Origin: FLUQ01 sp031551515
Lineage (GTDB): Bacteria; Desulfobacterota; Desulfovibrionia; Desulfovibrionales; Desulfovibrionaceae
Reading direction: 5' to 3'
Assembly: GCA_031551515.1 (NCBI GenBank)
Contig: JAVBNL010000032.1
Location: 44,637-108,636 of the forward strand
Length of the DNA stretch: 64,000 bases
The translations under genes were made by a program, and so were the position numbers. This document shows, one piece after another, positions 7,728-16,049 of this stretch (position 1 is the stretch's first letter; every line of letters starts with the position of its first letter). The notes beneath the pieces were generated by a model. It did no database searches, had not been told where the DNA came from, and saw only the letters and a program-made list of their open reading frames with translations.

Positions 7728-9674
7728 GTGCAGTCTTTTTTTCTGACCACCCCCATTTACTATGTAAACGCCAGGCCTCACCTCGGGCACGCCTATACCA
7801 CGCTTGTGGCCGACAGTATGGTGCATTTCCGGCGCATGATGGGGGAGAAGACTTTTTTTCTGACCGGTACCGACGAACACGGCGATAAGATTGTGCAGGC
7901 CGCGGAAAAAGCAGGCTGCTCGCCGCAGGCTTTCAGCGACGAGATCAGCGGCGAGTTCCGGGCGTTATGGCAACGACTGGGCATCGTGCCCGACCGTTTT
8001 ATCCGTACCACTGAGGCGGATCACAAACGGTGCGTGCAGGCATTTTTGCAAAAGGTCTATGACGCGGGCGATATTTATTTCGGCGAATACGGCGGCCATT
8101 ACTGCTACGGCTGCGAGCGGTTCTACACGGAAAAAGAGCTGACCGCCGAAGGGCTCTGCCCGCAGCACCTGGCAAAGCCGGAATTCATCAGCGAGAAGAA
8201 CTATTTTTTCCGGATGTCCAAATACCAGGGCTGGCTGCGGGATCATATCCTGGCCAACCCCGACTTCATCCGGCCGGAGCGCTACAAGAACGAAGTGCTG
8301 GGCCTTTTGGATTCCGGCGCGCTGGAAGATCTGTGCATCTCGCGCCCCAAAAGCCGCCTGACCTGGGGCATTGAGCTGCCTTTTGACAGCAACTATGTCT
8401 GCTATGTCTGGTTTGACGCGCTGCTCAATTATATCAGTGCCCTGGACTGGCCGGAAGGCGGCAAGTTCAAGGCCTTCTGGCCCGGCGCGCAGCATCTGGT
8501 GGCCAAAGATATTCTCAAGCCCCATGCCGTTTTTTGGCCCACCATGCTCAAATCCGCCGGGGTGGAGCCTTTCAAGCATTTGAACGTGCACGGGTATTGG
8601 TTGATGCGCGACGCGAAAATGTCCAAATCGCTGGGCAACGTGGCAGACCCGCTGCAACTGGCCGAGCGCTACGGCCTGGATGCTTTCCGCTATTTCCTGC
8701 TGCGCGAGATGCACTTCGGCAGTGATGCCGATTTTTCGGAAGAGGCCCTTGTGGCCCGCTTGAACGCGGACTTGGCGAACGATTTAGGTAACCTGTTCTC
8801 GCGTGTTCTGGGCATGACGGCGAAATATTTCGAAAGCCGGGTGCCGCCGCGCGGAACGCCCGGCGATGCGGAAAAAGCGGTGGCGGAACTGGCGGCCAAC
8901 GCGTTCGCCAATTACCAGACCCTGTTCGCCAACGTGCGGTTTTCCAACGCGCTGGAGTCGCTGTGGGAACTGGTGCGCGCCCTGAACAAGTATGTGGATT
9001 CGACAGCCCCCTGGGCGCTTGCCAGAGAAGGCAAGACGGAAGAGCTGCAAACGGTCATGTACACCTTGCTGGAGTATCTGCGTAAAATTGCCCTGCACCT
9101 TGCGCCGGTCATGCCGCTGACGGCGAAGCAGATGCTGGAACAGCTGGGACAGACAGCCTCGCTTGAAAACGTGCGCCTGCCCGACGAACTGGGCGTATTC
9201 GGACTGCTGGAGCCGGGCACGAAAGTGGCCGTTTCTTCCAACCTTTTCCCGCGAGTGGAAAAAGAAAAGAACCCGCCCCAGCCCAAAACCGCGGAGCCGA
9301 AGCTTGCCTGCGCGGCCCCGGCCGCCGCTGCCGAGGCGGAAGCCAAGCCGCTGATCGAATACGCGGATTTTCAAAAGCTGGATATCCGGGTGGGCACGGT
9401 AGTTGCGGCGGAAAAGCACCCCAACGCTGACAAACTGTTGCGTCTTAAGATTGATCTTGGCGAAAAGGCGCCGCGCCAGATCGTCAGCGGCATCGCCGCC
9501 TATTTCGACCCGGCAAAGCTGGTGGGAACCCAGGTGACAGTGGTGGCGAACCTCGCGCCGCGCATGCTGCGCGGGCTGGAGTCGCGGGGTATGATTCTGA
9601 CCGCCCACGCCGATTCCGGCCTGGAGCTGATGCTGCCCGGCGCGGCTGTGCCGCCCGGCAGCACGGTGTCGTGA
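7728..9674 (+). CDS. metG: Methionyl-tRNA synthetase
   Basis: Charges tRNA(Met) with methionine. The class I HIGH motif reads HLGH near residue 20 and KMSKS appears as KMSKSLGN near residue 300. A zinc knuckle (CYGCERF ... CPQH) sits in the insertion domain. The last 110 residues form the OB-fold tRNA-binding domain (FQKLDIRVGTV), joined by an Ala/Pro-rich linker. I choose GTG 7728 because AGAGGAG ends eight bases upstream; an in-frame ATG at 7689 would add 13 residues. 648 residues. It is the last gene of the run before a strong terminator. Confidence 0.96.
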   Translation: MQSFFLTTPIYYVNARPHLGHAYTTLVADSMVHFRRMMGEKTFFLTGTDEHGDKIVQAAEKAGCSPQAFSDEISGEFRALWQRLGIVPDRFIRTTEADHKRCVQAFLQKVYDAGDIYFGEYGGHYCYGCERFYTEKELTAEGLCPQHLAKPEFISEKNYFFRMSKYQGWLRDHILANPDFIRPERYKNEVLGLLDSGALEDLCISRPKSRLTWGIELPFDSNYVCYVWFDALLNYISALDWPEGGKFKAFWPGAQHLVAKDILKPHAVFWPTMLKSAGVEPFKHLNVHGYWLMRDAKMSKSLGNVADPLQLAERYGLDAFRYFLLREMHFGSDADFSEEALVARLNADLANDLGNLFSRVLGMTAKYFESRVPPRGTPGDAEKAVAELAANAFANYQTLFANVRFSNALESLWELVRALNKYVDSTAPWALAREGKTEELQTVMYTLLEYLRKIALHLAPVMPLTAKQMLEQLGQTASLENVRLPDELGVFGLLEPGTKVAVSSNLFPRVEKEKNPPQPKTAEPKLACAAPAAAAEAEAKPLIEYADFQKLDIRVGTVVAAEKHPNADKLLRLKIDLGEKAPRQIVSGIAAYFDPAKLVGTQVTVVANLAPRMLRGLESRGMILTAHADSGLELMLPGAAVPPGSTVS

Positions 9675-9700
9675 GCCATCTGCGCTGGTTTAAAAGACTA

Positions 9701-9736
9701 ACAAAAGCCCCTTCCGCTGCCGGAAGGGGCTTTTGT
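9701..9736. terminator. Bidirectional rho-independent terminator between metG and tpx
   Basis: A perfect 15-bp stem (arm ACAAAAGCCCCTTCC) with a six-base loop, ending in T-runs on both strands. It separates two convergent genes and can serve both. Confidence 0.93.
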
Positions 9737-9753
9737 GGTCAATGCGCGTAAAT

Positions 9754-10266
9754 TTACAGCGTCGCTTTTGCCGCGGCCAGGGCGGCGTCGAAGTTAACGG
9801 CCGTGGTCACTTCCGGCACAATTTCGGAATATGTGACCTTGCCGCTTTTGTCGATGACGAAAATGGAGCGGGTCAGCAGGCGCAGTTCTTTGATAACCAC
9901 GCCATAGGCTGTGCCGAACGAAAGGTCTTTGTGGTCCGACAGGGTTTCCAAGGCGGTGGAACTTGTGGCCCCGCACCATCTGGCCTGGGCAAAGGGCAAA
10001 TCGCAGGAAATGGTCAAGATTTGCACGCTGTCGCCAAGGGCGGCGGCTTCCGCATTGAATCGTTTGGTTTGCAGGTCGCAGAGCCCGGTATCCAAGGAAG
10101 GCACGACGGAGATGATGACTGTTTTGCCCTTGTAATCGGCCAGGTTTTTGGGGCTCAGGTTATTGGCCAGCGCGGTGAAATCCGGGGCCTTGTCGCCTTT
10201 CTGCACCGGGGTGCCGACCAGGGTGAAGGGGTTGCCTTTAAATGTAATGATACCCTTGCGTTCCAT
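9754..10266 (-). CDS. tpx: Thiol peroxidase (atypical 2-Cys peroxiredoxin)
   Basis: Reduces hydroperoxides with thioredoxin as electron donor. 170 residues, normal length. The peroxidatic Cys63 lies in PSLDTGLC (most relatives read DTPVC) and the resolving Cys98 in ARWCGA; an extra Cys88 sits in TISCDL. The LSDH and YGV blocks typical of Tpx are present. Minus strand, with ATG at 10266 preceded by GGAGAA. The solute-binding protein gene ends 12 bases upstream, so the two may be cotranscribed. A role in oxidative-stress protection of an anaerobe is inferred. Confidence 0.95.
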   Translation of the reverse strand: MERKGIITFKGNPFTLVGTPVQKGDKAPDFTALANNLSPKNLADYKGKTVIISVVPSLDTGLCDLQTKRFNAEAAALGDSVQILTISCDLPFAQARWCGATSSTALETLSDHKDLSFGTAYGVVIKELRLLTRSIFVIDKSGKVTYSEIVPEVTTAVNFDAALAAAKATL

Positions 10267-10278
10267 TAGGTTCTCCTT

Positions 10279-11049
10279 TTATCGTTCCGGAAACCATTTG
10301 ATAAACAGCGCTTCCGCAATTTTGTCCCGCTGTACCGCGGCAATGCCGTCGTTGATCATGCGCAGCAGCTGTTCGTTTCCTTTGCGGACGGCAAACGCAT
10401 AGTACTCTTTTCTGTCACTAATGGGGAAGGGGGCTATTTTAATTTTTTTTACATAAGCGGGAAGCATGCGGGTATAATAATAGGCCACGGGCATATCGCA
10501 GACAACACCGTCAATTTTGCCGGCTGCAAGTTCCATCATGGCATCAGACAAATCGTCAAACAGCTTGGCGGTGGTGTTGGGGTGCTCGTTGGCCGCGCTT
10601 TGGCCCGTCGTTCCAATTTGCGCCCCAAAGACGGGACGCTCCAGGGCGGCCAGGCTGGCAGCGGCATTGTCGGCCCTGAGCACCAGCACTTGCTTCGTTT
10701 CAAAATACGGGGTGGAAAAATCCATGCTTTTCGAGCGTTCGTCGGTGATGGCCACGGAAGAGGCGACGATATCATATTTCCCTTCGGCCAGGCGGGAAAA
10801 GATTCCGTCCCAGGGACCGTTGATATGCTTTATCTGAAAGCCAGCCGCTTTGCTCACCGCGGCAATATAGTCGATGGAATAGCCGATAAGGGCTCCTTTC
10901 TCATCCACAAATTCCAACGGCGGCCATGTGGCGTCGTGAGCCACGATGTATATGTTTTCAGCGGCCGCCGCCGGGCGCGCCGCCAACAGCATCAGCAGCA
11001 GCAGGAACGCATGCAAGACATGCCGAAACATGAAGTGAATCCGCCGCAT
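10279..11049 (-). CDS. Periplasmic amino-acid-type ABC solute-binding protein
   Basis: 256 residues. A signal peptide with a long hydrophobic core ends at an AxA site near residue 30. The mature part follows the SBP family 3 pattern: PPLEFVDEKG, GYSIDYIAAVSK, WDGIFSRLAEGKYDIV and DFSTPYF. These bind polar amino acids or similar ligands. No permease or ATPase gene is next to it, so it is an orphan receptor or serves a distant transporter. I chose ATG 11049 because GAGGGGG lies just upstream; an in-frame ATG at 11082 would put extra residues before the signal. Confidence 0.85.
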   Translation of the reverse strand: MRRIHFMFRHVLHAFLLLLMLLAARPAAAAENIYIVAHDATWPPLEFVDEKGALIGYSIDYIAAVSKAAGFQIKHINGPWDGIFSRLAEGKYDIVASSVAITDERSKSMDFSTPYFETKQVLVLRADNAAASLAALERPVFGAQIGTTGQSAANEHPNTTAKLFDDLSDAMMELAAGKIDGVVCDMPVAYYYTRMLPAYVKKIKIAPFPISDRKEYYAFAVRKGNEQLLRMINDGIAAVQRDKIAEALFIKWFPER

Positions 11050-11194
11050 TGTACCCCCTCTTGTGACATAGCGACTTTTCACCGGAACCGTACATGCTTA
11101 TGCGCCTGTCCGCAAGCGAAGCGGCACGACGCCCGAAGAGCCGGAAAGCGCTTGCCGTGCGACGAAAAGTGTGTGACTGCTGGCCGGACGGTGG

Positions 11195-12136
11195 GTGAAA
11201 CGCATGCGCAAACAAGACATTACTTTTCTTGCGGTCAACTTTATAGCCATGTTCGCGGGCGTTATGATGCCCTTTTTGGCGCAGCCCTTGCTGTGGGTTC
11301 CGCGCGCGGCGCTGCTGACGCTTTTTCTGGTCAGTTTTTTAGCCATCGATTGCGGCGAGGCCTGGAACAACGTGAAGGCTTTTCCCGGTGCCGCGCTGCT
11401 TTTGACCGTGATCAAGCTCTTGGTGATGCCCGTTGTCTGCTGGTTCGTATTTTTGTTGGTTCTGCCGGAATTCGCTTTGGGTGCGGCGCTCATGGGGGGC
11501 GCTTCTTCCGCTGTGGCCGGGCCTTTTCTGGCACTGATGATGCAGGCTGATTTCGTGCTGGTGCTTGTGGGGCTTGTCATCAGCAGCCTGTTGTTGCCTC
11601 TGACCCTGCCTTTTCTTCTCTCGCTGCTTCCCGGTGCTGTGGGGGCAGCGGCCTTTCCCGTGTGGGACATGACGCTCAGCCTTGCGATGACCATAACCAT
11701 CCCCTTTTGCGTGGCGCAATGCGCCCGCCGGGCGGCTCCGGCCCTTACGGCAACCGTGCTGCGGCAAAGAATGCCCATTTTTTTGGCCTGCATGGGCTTT
11801 TCCACTATCGCGATTTTTTCACGGTATTCATCCGTGTTGTTGGAATCGCCAGAGTATATGCTGAAGGCCGTCGGCGTCGCCTGTCTCTTGTGCCTGGTCA
11901 TTTTTTGCATATCTTCGGCCCTGACCTGGTGGATGCCGCCGGACAAGCAGATGGCGGTCGTCATCAGTTGCGTGAGCATGAACAATATTCTCATGCTCAT
12001 ACTGAGCCTGGAGTTTTTTTCCGTATCCGAGGTGCTGTTGGCGGCGCTCTATGCCGTGCCGTTTTTCGGCGCGATCTTCCCCTACAGGCTGCTTCACCGC
12101 ATTCGCGGCGGCGGGGAGGCCGGCGGCAAGGCGTAG
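11195..12136 (+). CDS. Polytopic transporter, bile acid:sodium symporter-like
   Basis: 313 residues with nine or ten hydrophobic segments. The block MGGASSAVAGPFLALMM in the first half and SCVSMNNILMLI in the second half resemble the paired core helices of the BASS/SBF superfamily, sodium-coupled carriers of organic anions. The substrate is not evident. Start could be GTG 11195 or ATG 11204; no strong ribosome site decides. It stands alone, divergent from the solute-binding protein gene. Family assignment is moderate. Confidence 0.6.
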   Translation: MKRMRKQDITFLAVNFIAMFAGVMMPFLAQPLLWVPRAALLTLFLVSFLAIDCGEAWNNVKAFPGAALLLTVIKLLVMPVVCWFVFLLVLPEFALGAALMGGASSAVAGPFLALMMQADFVLVLVGLVISSLLLPLTLPFLLSLLPGAVGAAAFPVWDMTLSLAMTITIPFCVAQCARRAAPALTATVLRQRMPIFLACMGFSTIAIFSRYSSVLLESPEYMLKAVGVACLLCLVIFCISSALTWWMPPDKQMAVVISCVSMNNILMLILSLEFFSVSEVLLAALYAVPFFGAIFPYRLLHRIRGGGEAGGKA

Positions 12137-12200
12137 TGGAATATTTTTTGCTTTTTCATTTTGGGGAGGAAATTTCTTCTCAAGACTGAAGGAGCAAACC

Positions 12201-12662
12201 ATGCGCATTGACGATTTTCTCGTAACGACGAGCCAGATCGAGCTTGAAGAAGAAAGGCGCAGGGAACAGGAAGAAAACACCAAGAGCTCGCCCCCTGCCT
12301 CATGGAAAGCCGACAAAGTCAGTATCTCGGATCAGGCCCGCGAAATGCAGCAAGCCGCTGCCGCCGCGGACGTTGAAAAAAACGAAGCCGACGACAAGGC
12401 CGCGGCGCAGGAAGCCTGGGGCAAGCTGCACGAGGCCGTGGACAGGGCGCAGGGCAACGCTTCCGGCTCTTCTTCCGAGGATCAGATAGAAGCGCTGGAA
12501 AGAAAGATAGAAGAGCTGCAATCCCGCATGGCGCAGATCGCGGGCAGCAATTCCATGCCTGAAGACACCAAAGAGAGCATGGTTTCCAGCCTCAACGCCC
12601 AAATATCACAGTTGGTTAGTCAGCTTGCGGAACTCAAGACTGAGGCGCTGAAGGCGGCGTAG
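12201..12662 (+). CDS. Small coiled-coil protein, FlxA-like
   Basis: 153 residues, highly charged and without signal or membrane segment. A KVSISDQAREM stretch near residue 40 is followed by heptad-like helices and a C-terminal block alternating short helices (ALERKIEELQSRMAQI, then NAQISQLVSQLAEL) that resembles FlxA-like proteins linked to flagellar regulons. That link is inference. ATG 12201 has a good AAGGAG six bases upstream. It stands between a transporter and a convergent diguanylate cyclase gene. Confidence 0.55.
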   Translation: MRIDDFLVTTSQIELEEERRREQEENTKSSPPASWKADKVSISDQAREMQQAAAAADVEKNEADDKAAAQEAWGKLHEAVDRAQGNASGSSSEDQIEALERKIEELQSRMAQIAGSNSMPEDTKESMVSSLNAQISQLVSQLAELKTEALKAA

Positions 12663-12700
12663 ATCGCCTGCTATGCATGCAGGATTGAAGCGGCGCTATC

Positions 12701-13618
12701 CTAGCGGAACCGCACGGAATTTTTGCCCGCGTGTTTGGCGTCGTACAACGCCATATCCGCGCGCTTGATAAGCTTGTCGGCATCTTCGCCCGGCGCGCAC
12801 ACGGCGTAGCCTATGCTGACGGTGACGGAGGGCAGCCCCGTGAACACGTGCCCGGCGATGTTCCTGGCCAGTTTGCCTGCCAGTATTTCCGCTTGCGCTT
12901 GCGAGGTATACGGTGCAAGAACGATAAACTCTTCGCCCCCGTAACGGCCCGCCACATCCACTTCGCGCAGCGATGAGTGCAGAATCTTGCCGAGATCGCG
13001 CAACACGGTGTCGCCGGCCTGGTGCCCATAGGTATCGTTGACCTGTTTGAAATCGTCGATATCCAGCATGAGCAAAGACAGGTCAAAGCCCTGCGCCGCC
13101 TGCTCGGTCAGTTGAACCGCAAGAATATCCAGGAATGTCGCCCTGTTATACAGTGAAGTCAGCGAGTCCATTGAAGATTTTTGCTGATAAAATTGTAGCG
13201 TACCGCGCAGCTTTCGTTGCTCCAGCAGGTTTTCCCGCGCTTTTTGCAAAATGCTGGTCCGGTCCATGTAGTCGTCGGCCAGACAGCGGATAAGCAGAAC
13301 CTGCGCGTCGTCCACGAACAATGCCGTGGAAATCAGGGCGTAATTCGTATCGTTGAGGCTTCCTTCCTGCCATATGCCGGAACTGATGCGGCCTGAAGTT
13401 TGGCTGGTGAAAAAATCCTCGGCTTCCTGCAGAAAGTACTCCATCATGGGAGAATGCTCCCAGGGTGCGGCGCTGGGCTCTTTCGGGTCGGAAGAAGGGA
13501 ACAGGCTGGAATAAAAGGCAGGGGGTTCGCCATAAAAACTATATGAGAGCGGGGCGTTGCGCAGCAAAATCGCGACATCCAGTTCGCACAGGAGCGCTGT
13601 GGCGAGGTTTTGCCGCAT
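12701..13618 (-). CDS. Diguanylate cyclase (GGDEF) with unknown sensor domain
   Basis: 305 residues, soluble. The C-terminal 160 residues are a complete GGDEF domain with active-site GGEEF at about 227-231, and an inhibitory I-site RxxD (REVD) five residues before it, so activity and product inhibition are expected. The N-terminal 140 residues show no family I know. It should make cyclic-di-GMP from two GTP. It lies five bases after the small-GTPase gene, so the pair is likely cotranscribed and the GTPase may act with it. Confidence 0.9.
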   Translation of the reverse strand: MRQNLATALLCELDVAILLRNAPLSYSFYGEPPAFYSSLFPSSDPKEPSAAPWEHSPMMEYFLQEAEDFFTSQTSGRISSGIWQEGSLNDTNYALISTALFVDDAQVLLIRCLADDYMDRTSILQKARENLLEQRKLRGTLQFYQQKSSMDSLTSLYNRATFLDILAVQLTEQAAQGFDLSLLMLDIDDFKQVNDTYGHQAGDTVLRDLGKILHSSLREVDVAGRYGGEEFIVLAPYTSQAQAEILAGKLARNIAGHVFTGLPSVTVSIGYAVCAPGEDADKLIKRADMALYDAKHAGKNSVRFR

Positions 13619-13623
13619 GTCCC

Positions 13624-14121
13624 TTACCTCTGGGTCATTGCGCGGCTCAAAGTTTCAAACGCTTCGGAGACGCTTTGGCTGGTTTTGGCGCTGGTCAGCA
13701 GCACAGGCACGTTTTGCGCTCGAAGGGTCGCTATTCTTGCCTCATCCACTTCCCAGGCATCTCGGATGTCCGCTTTGTTGAGCAGAAGTAAAAAGGGGAT
13801 TTCGCCGACCTGCCGCAGGACCCTGTCTTTGAGCTGCAACGCAATATCCAGAGTTTCCGCCCGGGTGCCGTCGGCGACGATAAGCACGCCCATGGCGCCG
13901 CGCAGATAGGGCATGTTGATGTCCACGAAGTCGTCTTTCCCTTCCATGTCCCAGATAATCAGTTCCACATCCCGTTCGCCCTGCGAGATGCGTTTTTTGC
14001 TGATTTTTACCCCCACGGTGGAAAGGTAGCGGTCAGAAAAAATGGTGTGAACGTATTGCTGGACCAGCGACGTCTTCCCGACGGAAAACGCCCCGATCAT
14101 ACAGACTTTTTTAACAAGCAT
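13624..14121 (-). CDS. Small Ras/Rab-like GTPase
   Basis: 165 residues, a minimal G domain. G1 is GAFSVGKTS (10-18), G3 is WDMEG, G4 is NKAD and G5 is SAK, in correct order. The DMEG in place of the usual DxAG or DTAG is a small deviation in switch II. Bacterial Ras-like proteins of this type often serve polarity or motility (the MglA group) but the family is broad. Its gene directly precedes a diguanylate cyclase gene, and a CheX-like gene lies nearby, which suggests a role in surface behaviour; that is inference. Confidence 0.85.
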   Translation of the reverse strand: MLVKKVCMIGAFSVGKTSLVQQYVHTIFSDRYLSTVGVKISKKRISQGERDVELIIWDMEGKDDFVDINMPYLRGAMGVLIVADGTRAETLDIALQLKDRVLRQVGEIPFLLLLNKADIRDAWEVDEARIATLRAQNVPVLLTSAKTSQSVSEAFETLSRAMTQR

Positions 14122-14230
14122 ATTCCCTATAGGCCTTTGCGCTATTGCGACTGAATTACTACACTATACCAGGTATCCTAAATTTTGCCGCAAGGCAATT
14201 GCGGAAGCGGAACCTTCACGAAGCGCAGGT

Positions 14231-14473
14231 TCAGTCAGCCGCGCCCGGCGCAAAGCTGGCGGCGATGACGGCCGCATCTTCCGGCCGGGAGAAAAGGTTC
14301 AAATCGGCGTCGCCGCCGCTGCAGACAAAACGCCCCTCAGACAGAACAACATACCCGGCCGAAAAAATGCGGGTATAGGGCAGCTGTTCGCGCATGTCCG
14401 TGTGCGTCACCCGGTCGGGAAATACAAATGGTACGGGTTGGCCTGCGAAATCTTCAGCGATAAGATATTTCAT
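14231..14473 (-). CDS. Small hypothetical protein
   Basis: 80 residues, no signal or membrane segment, no recognised domain. The start ATG 14473 has GGAGAG upstream. It lies 17 bases after the CheX-like gene on the same strand and upstream of the GTPase/cyclase pair, so it is likely part of the same signalling unit. The downstream gap to the GTPase holds a six-bp stem near 14187-14203, too weak to call a terminator. Confidence 0.55.
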   Translation of the reverse strand: MKYLIAEDFAGQPVPFVFPDRVTHTDMREQLPYTRIFSAGYVVLSEGRFVCSGGDADLNLFSRPEDAAVIAASFAPGAAD

Positions 14474-14490
14474 GGCGTCTCTCCGCCCGG

Positions 14491-14955
14491 TTATTCAAGG
14501 CAGAATTCAACGGTAAACGGCCCGGCCTCTGTGCTGAACGGAATAACGATGACAGTACCGTTGGTCATATGGCGAATACGGTGGTTGTCGCCCGTGATCA
14601 CCGACGGGGTCGCGCCCTGCAAAACCAGGCCTTTTTCAGCAATGCCGGCTCGCGCCTGTCCTGAAACCATGTTGGCTATCTCGCCCACCACATCCTGCGC
14701 ATCCTGCGCGAGGTCTTCCACAGCGTCGCCGAGCATGTTCCGCGCCAGGGTCGTGGCGCATTCTTTGGTAAACGACATGGCGATGGTGCCTTTTTTGGGG
14801 CCGGTTACGCCTATGACAGCCGAAATATCACCCGCGGCGGTGTGGTCTTTTTTGGCGTACGGGTTGCCCGGCACGGCCTTGACGCCGGCCATGGTCACCA
14901 GAATACCGGTTGTCGCCTTGATAAAATACTTCGCAATTTCAGGATCACGCAACAT
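14491..14955 (-). CDS. cheX: CheX-like chemotaxis phosphatase family protein
   Basis: 154 residues matching the CheX/CheC fold: DISAVIGVTGPKKGT, then DVVGEIANMVSGQ with the E-x2-N phosphatase pair (Glu92, Asn95), and a closing strand FTVEF. CheX dephosphorylates CheY-P, and related domains also bind other response regulators. Only one E-x2-N motif is present, as in CheX. No cheY or cheA is in the window. It sits between cydB and the small hypothetical gene on the minus strand. Confidence 0.85.
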   Translation of the reverse strand: MLRDPEIAKYFIKATTGILVTMAGVKAVPGNPYAKKDHTAAGDISAVIGVTGPKKGTIAMSFTKECATTLARNMLGDAVEDLAQDAQDVVGEIANMVSGQARAGIAEKGLVLQGATPSVITGDNHRIRHMTNGTVIVIPFSTEAGPFTVEFCLE

Positions 14956-14997
14956 AGCAGCCTTCGATGAGTATGGATGTAAATCTATATTGCGGGA

Positions 14998-16029
14998 TCA
15001 ATAATAGAATGCCTTGCCCGAGGCAAGTTCTTCCTCCGTGACTTTGTGTGAAAACGTGAAATACACCCAGGCCTGGTAGCCAATAACCACAGGCACGGCA
15101 ACAAGCGCGACGCCGAGCATTATTTTCAGGGTCAGCGGGCTGGAGGCGGCCTTCTGAATGGTGACGCTGAACGCGGGATCCAAACTGGAAGGCACAAGGC
15201 GGGGGAACATGCCCACAACGCCGAACAGCGTGACGCAGGCGATAAACCCGGCGCTGCACGCCCAGGCGAGAAGCTCTTTGCCTTGGGCCAGCATGACCCT
15301 GACCCCGGCAAGGCCGGCCACGGCGGCGAGAGGCAGCAGCAAAAGCAGCGGGATGCGTGCGTAATTGTCGTAAAGGTCCGTATAGGTATAGGTCATAAGC
15401 AAAAAGAGCACGGAAAGCGCCAGCACCCAGGGCCAGAGGGTCTTGGCGCAGCAAAGCGCCCGTTCACGCATGATTGTGGCGGATTTGACGGCCAGCCAGA
15501 GCGCGCCGTGCATGCAGAATATAGCCACGAAGAGCATGCCGCCCACAAGCCCGTAAGGGTTCAGCAGTTTCAGAATGTTGCCGTGGTACACCCCTTCGCC
15601 GTCGATGGGGATGCCCAGAAACAGGTTGGCGAACGCCACGCCCAAAAGCAGGGCGGACACGAAGTTGCCGAGAAAATGGCACTTGTCCCAGACTCTTCTC
15701 CAGCGGTCAGAATCGACCTTGTTTCTGAATTCAAAGGATACGGCGCGAATGATAAGCCCGAACAGAAGCAGCAGCAACGGGGCATACAGCGCGCTGAACA
15801 TCACGGCATACGCGGTGGGAAAAGCCGCGAAAGTGACGCCCCCGGCGGTGATCAGCCAGACTTCGTTGCCGTCCCAGAAGGGGCCGGCGGCGTTGAGCAT
15901 AATGCGTTTTTCCGCGTCGGTCTTGGCGATAAAGGGCGTGAGCGTGCCCATGCCCAGATCGAAGCCGTCCAGCACGAAATAGATGGCCCAGAGCAGACCC
16001 CAGAGGATGAACCAGGTTCCTTCAAGCAT
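14998..16029 (-). CDS. cydB: Cytochrome bd quinol oxidase subunit II
   Basis: 343 residues, eight or nine hydrophobic segments, starting with WFILWGLLWAIYFVLDGFDLGMG, the standard CydB opening, and including GNEVWLI. With CydA it reduces O2 at the membrane with quinol electrons. ATG 16029 has GGGAGGAA upstream and follows the cydA stop by 20 bases, so cydAB is one operon. No cydX or cydCD gene is visible. Confidence 0.96.
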   Translation of the reverse strand: MLEGTWFILWGLLWAIYFVLDGFDLGMGTLTPFIAKTDAEKRIMLNAAGPFWDGNEVWLITAGGVTFAAFPTAYAVMFSALYAPLLLLLFGLIIRAVSFEFRNKVDSDRWRRVWDKCHFLGNFVSALLLGVAFANLFLGIPIDGEGVYHGNILKLLNPYGLVGGMLFVAIFCMHGALWLAVKSATIMRERALCCAKTLWPWVLALSVLFLLMTYTYTDLYDNYARIPLLLLLPLAAVAGLAGVRVMLAQGKELLAWACSAGFIACVTLFGVVGMFPRLVPSSLDPAFSVTIQKAASSPLTLKIMLGVALVAVPVVIGYQAWVYFTFSHKVTEEELASGKAFYY

Positions 16030-16049
16030 GACAATTCCTCCCGCCGGCT

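Noticed and set aside
14187..14203. Terminator between the 80-residue gene and the GTPase gene
   Set aside because: A six-bp stem with five-base loop is present but no T-run follows on the minus strand.
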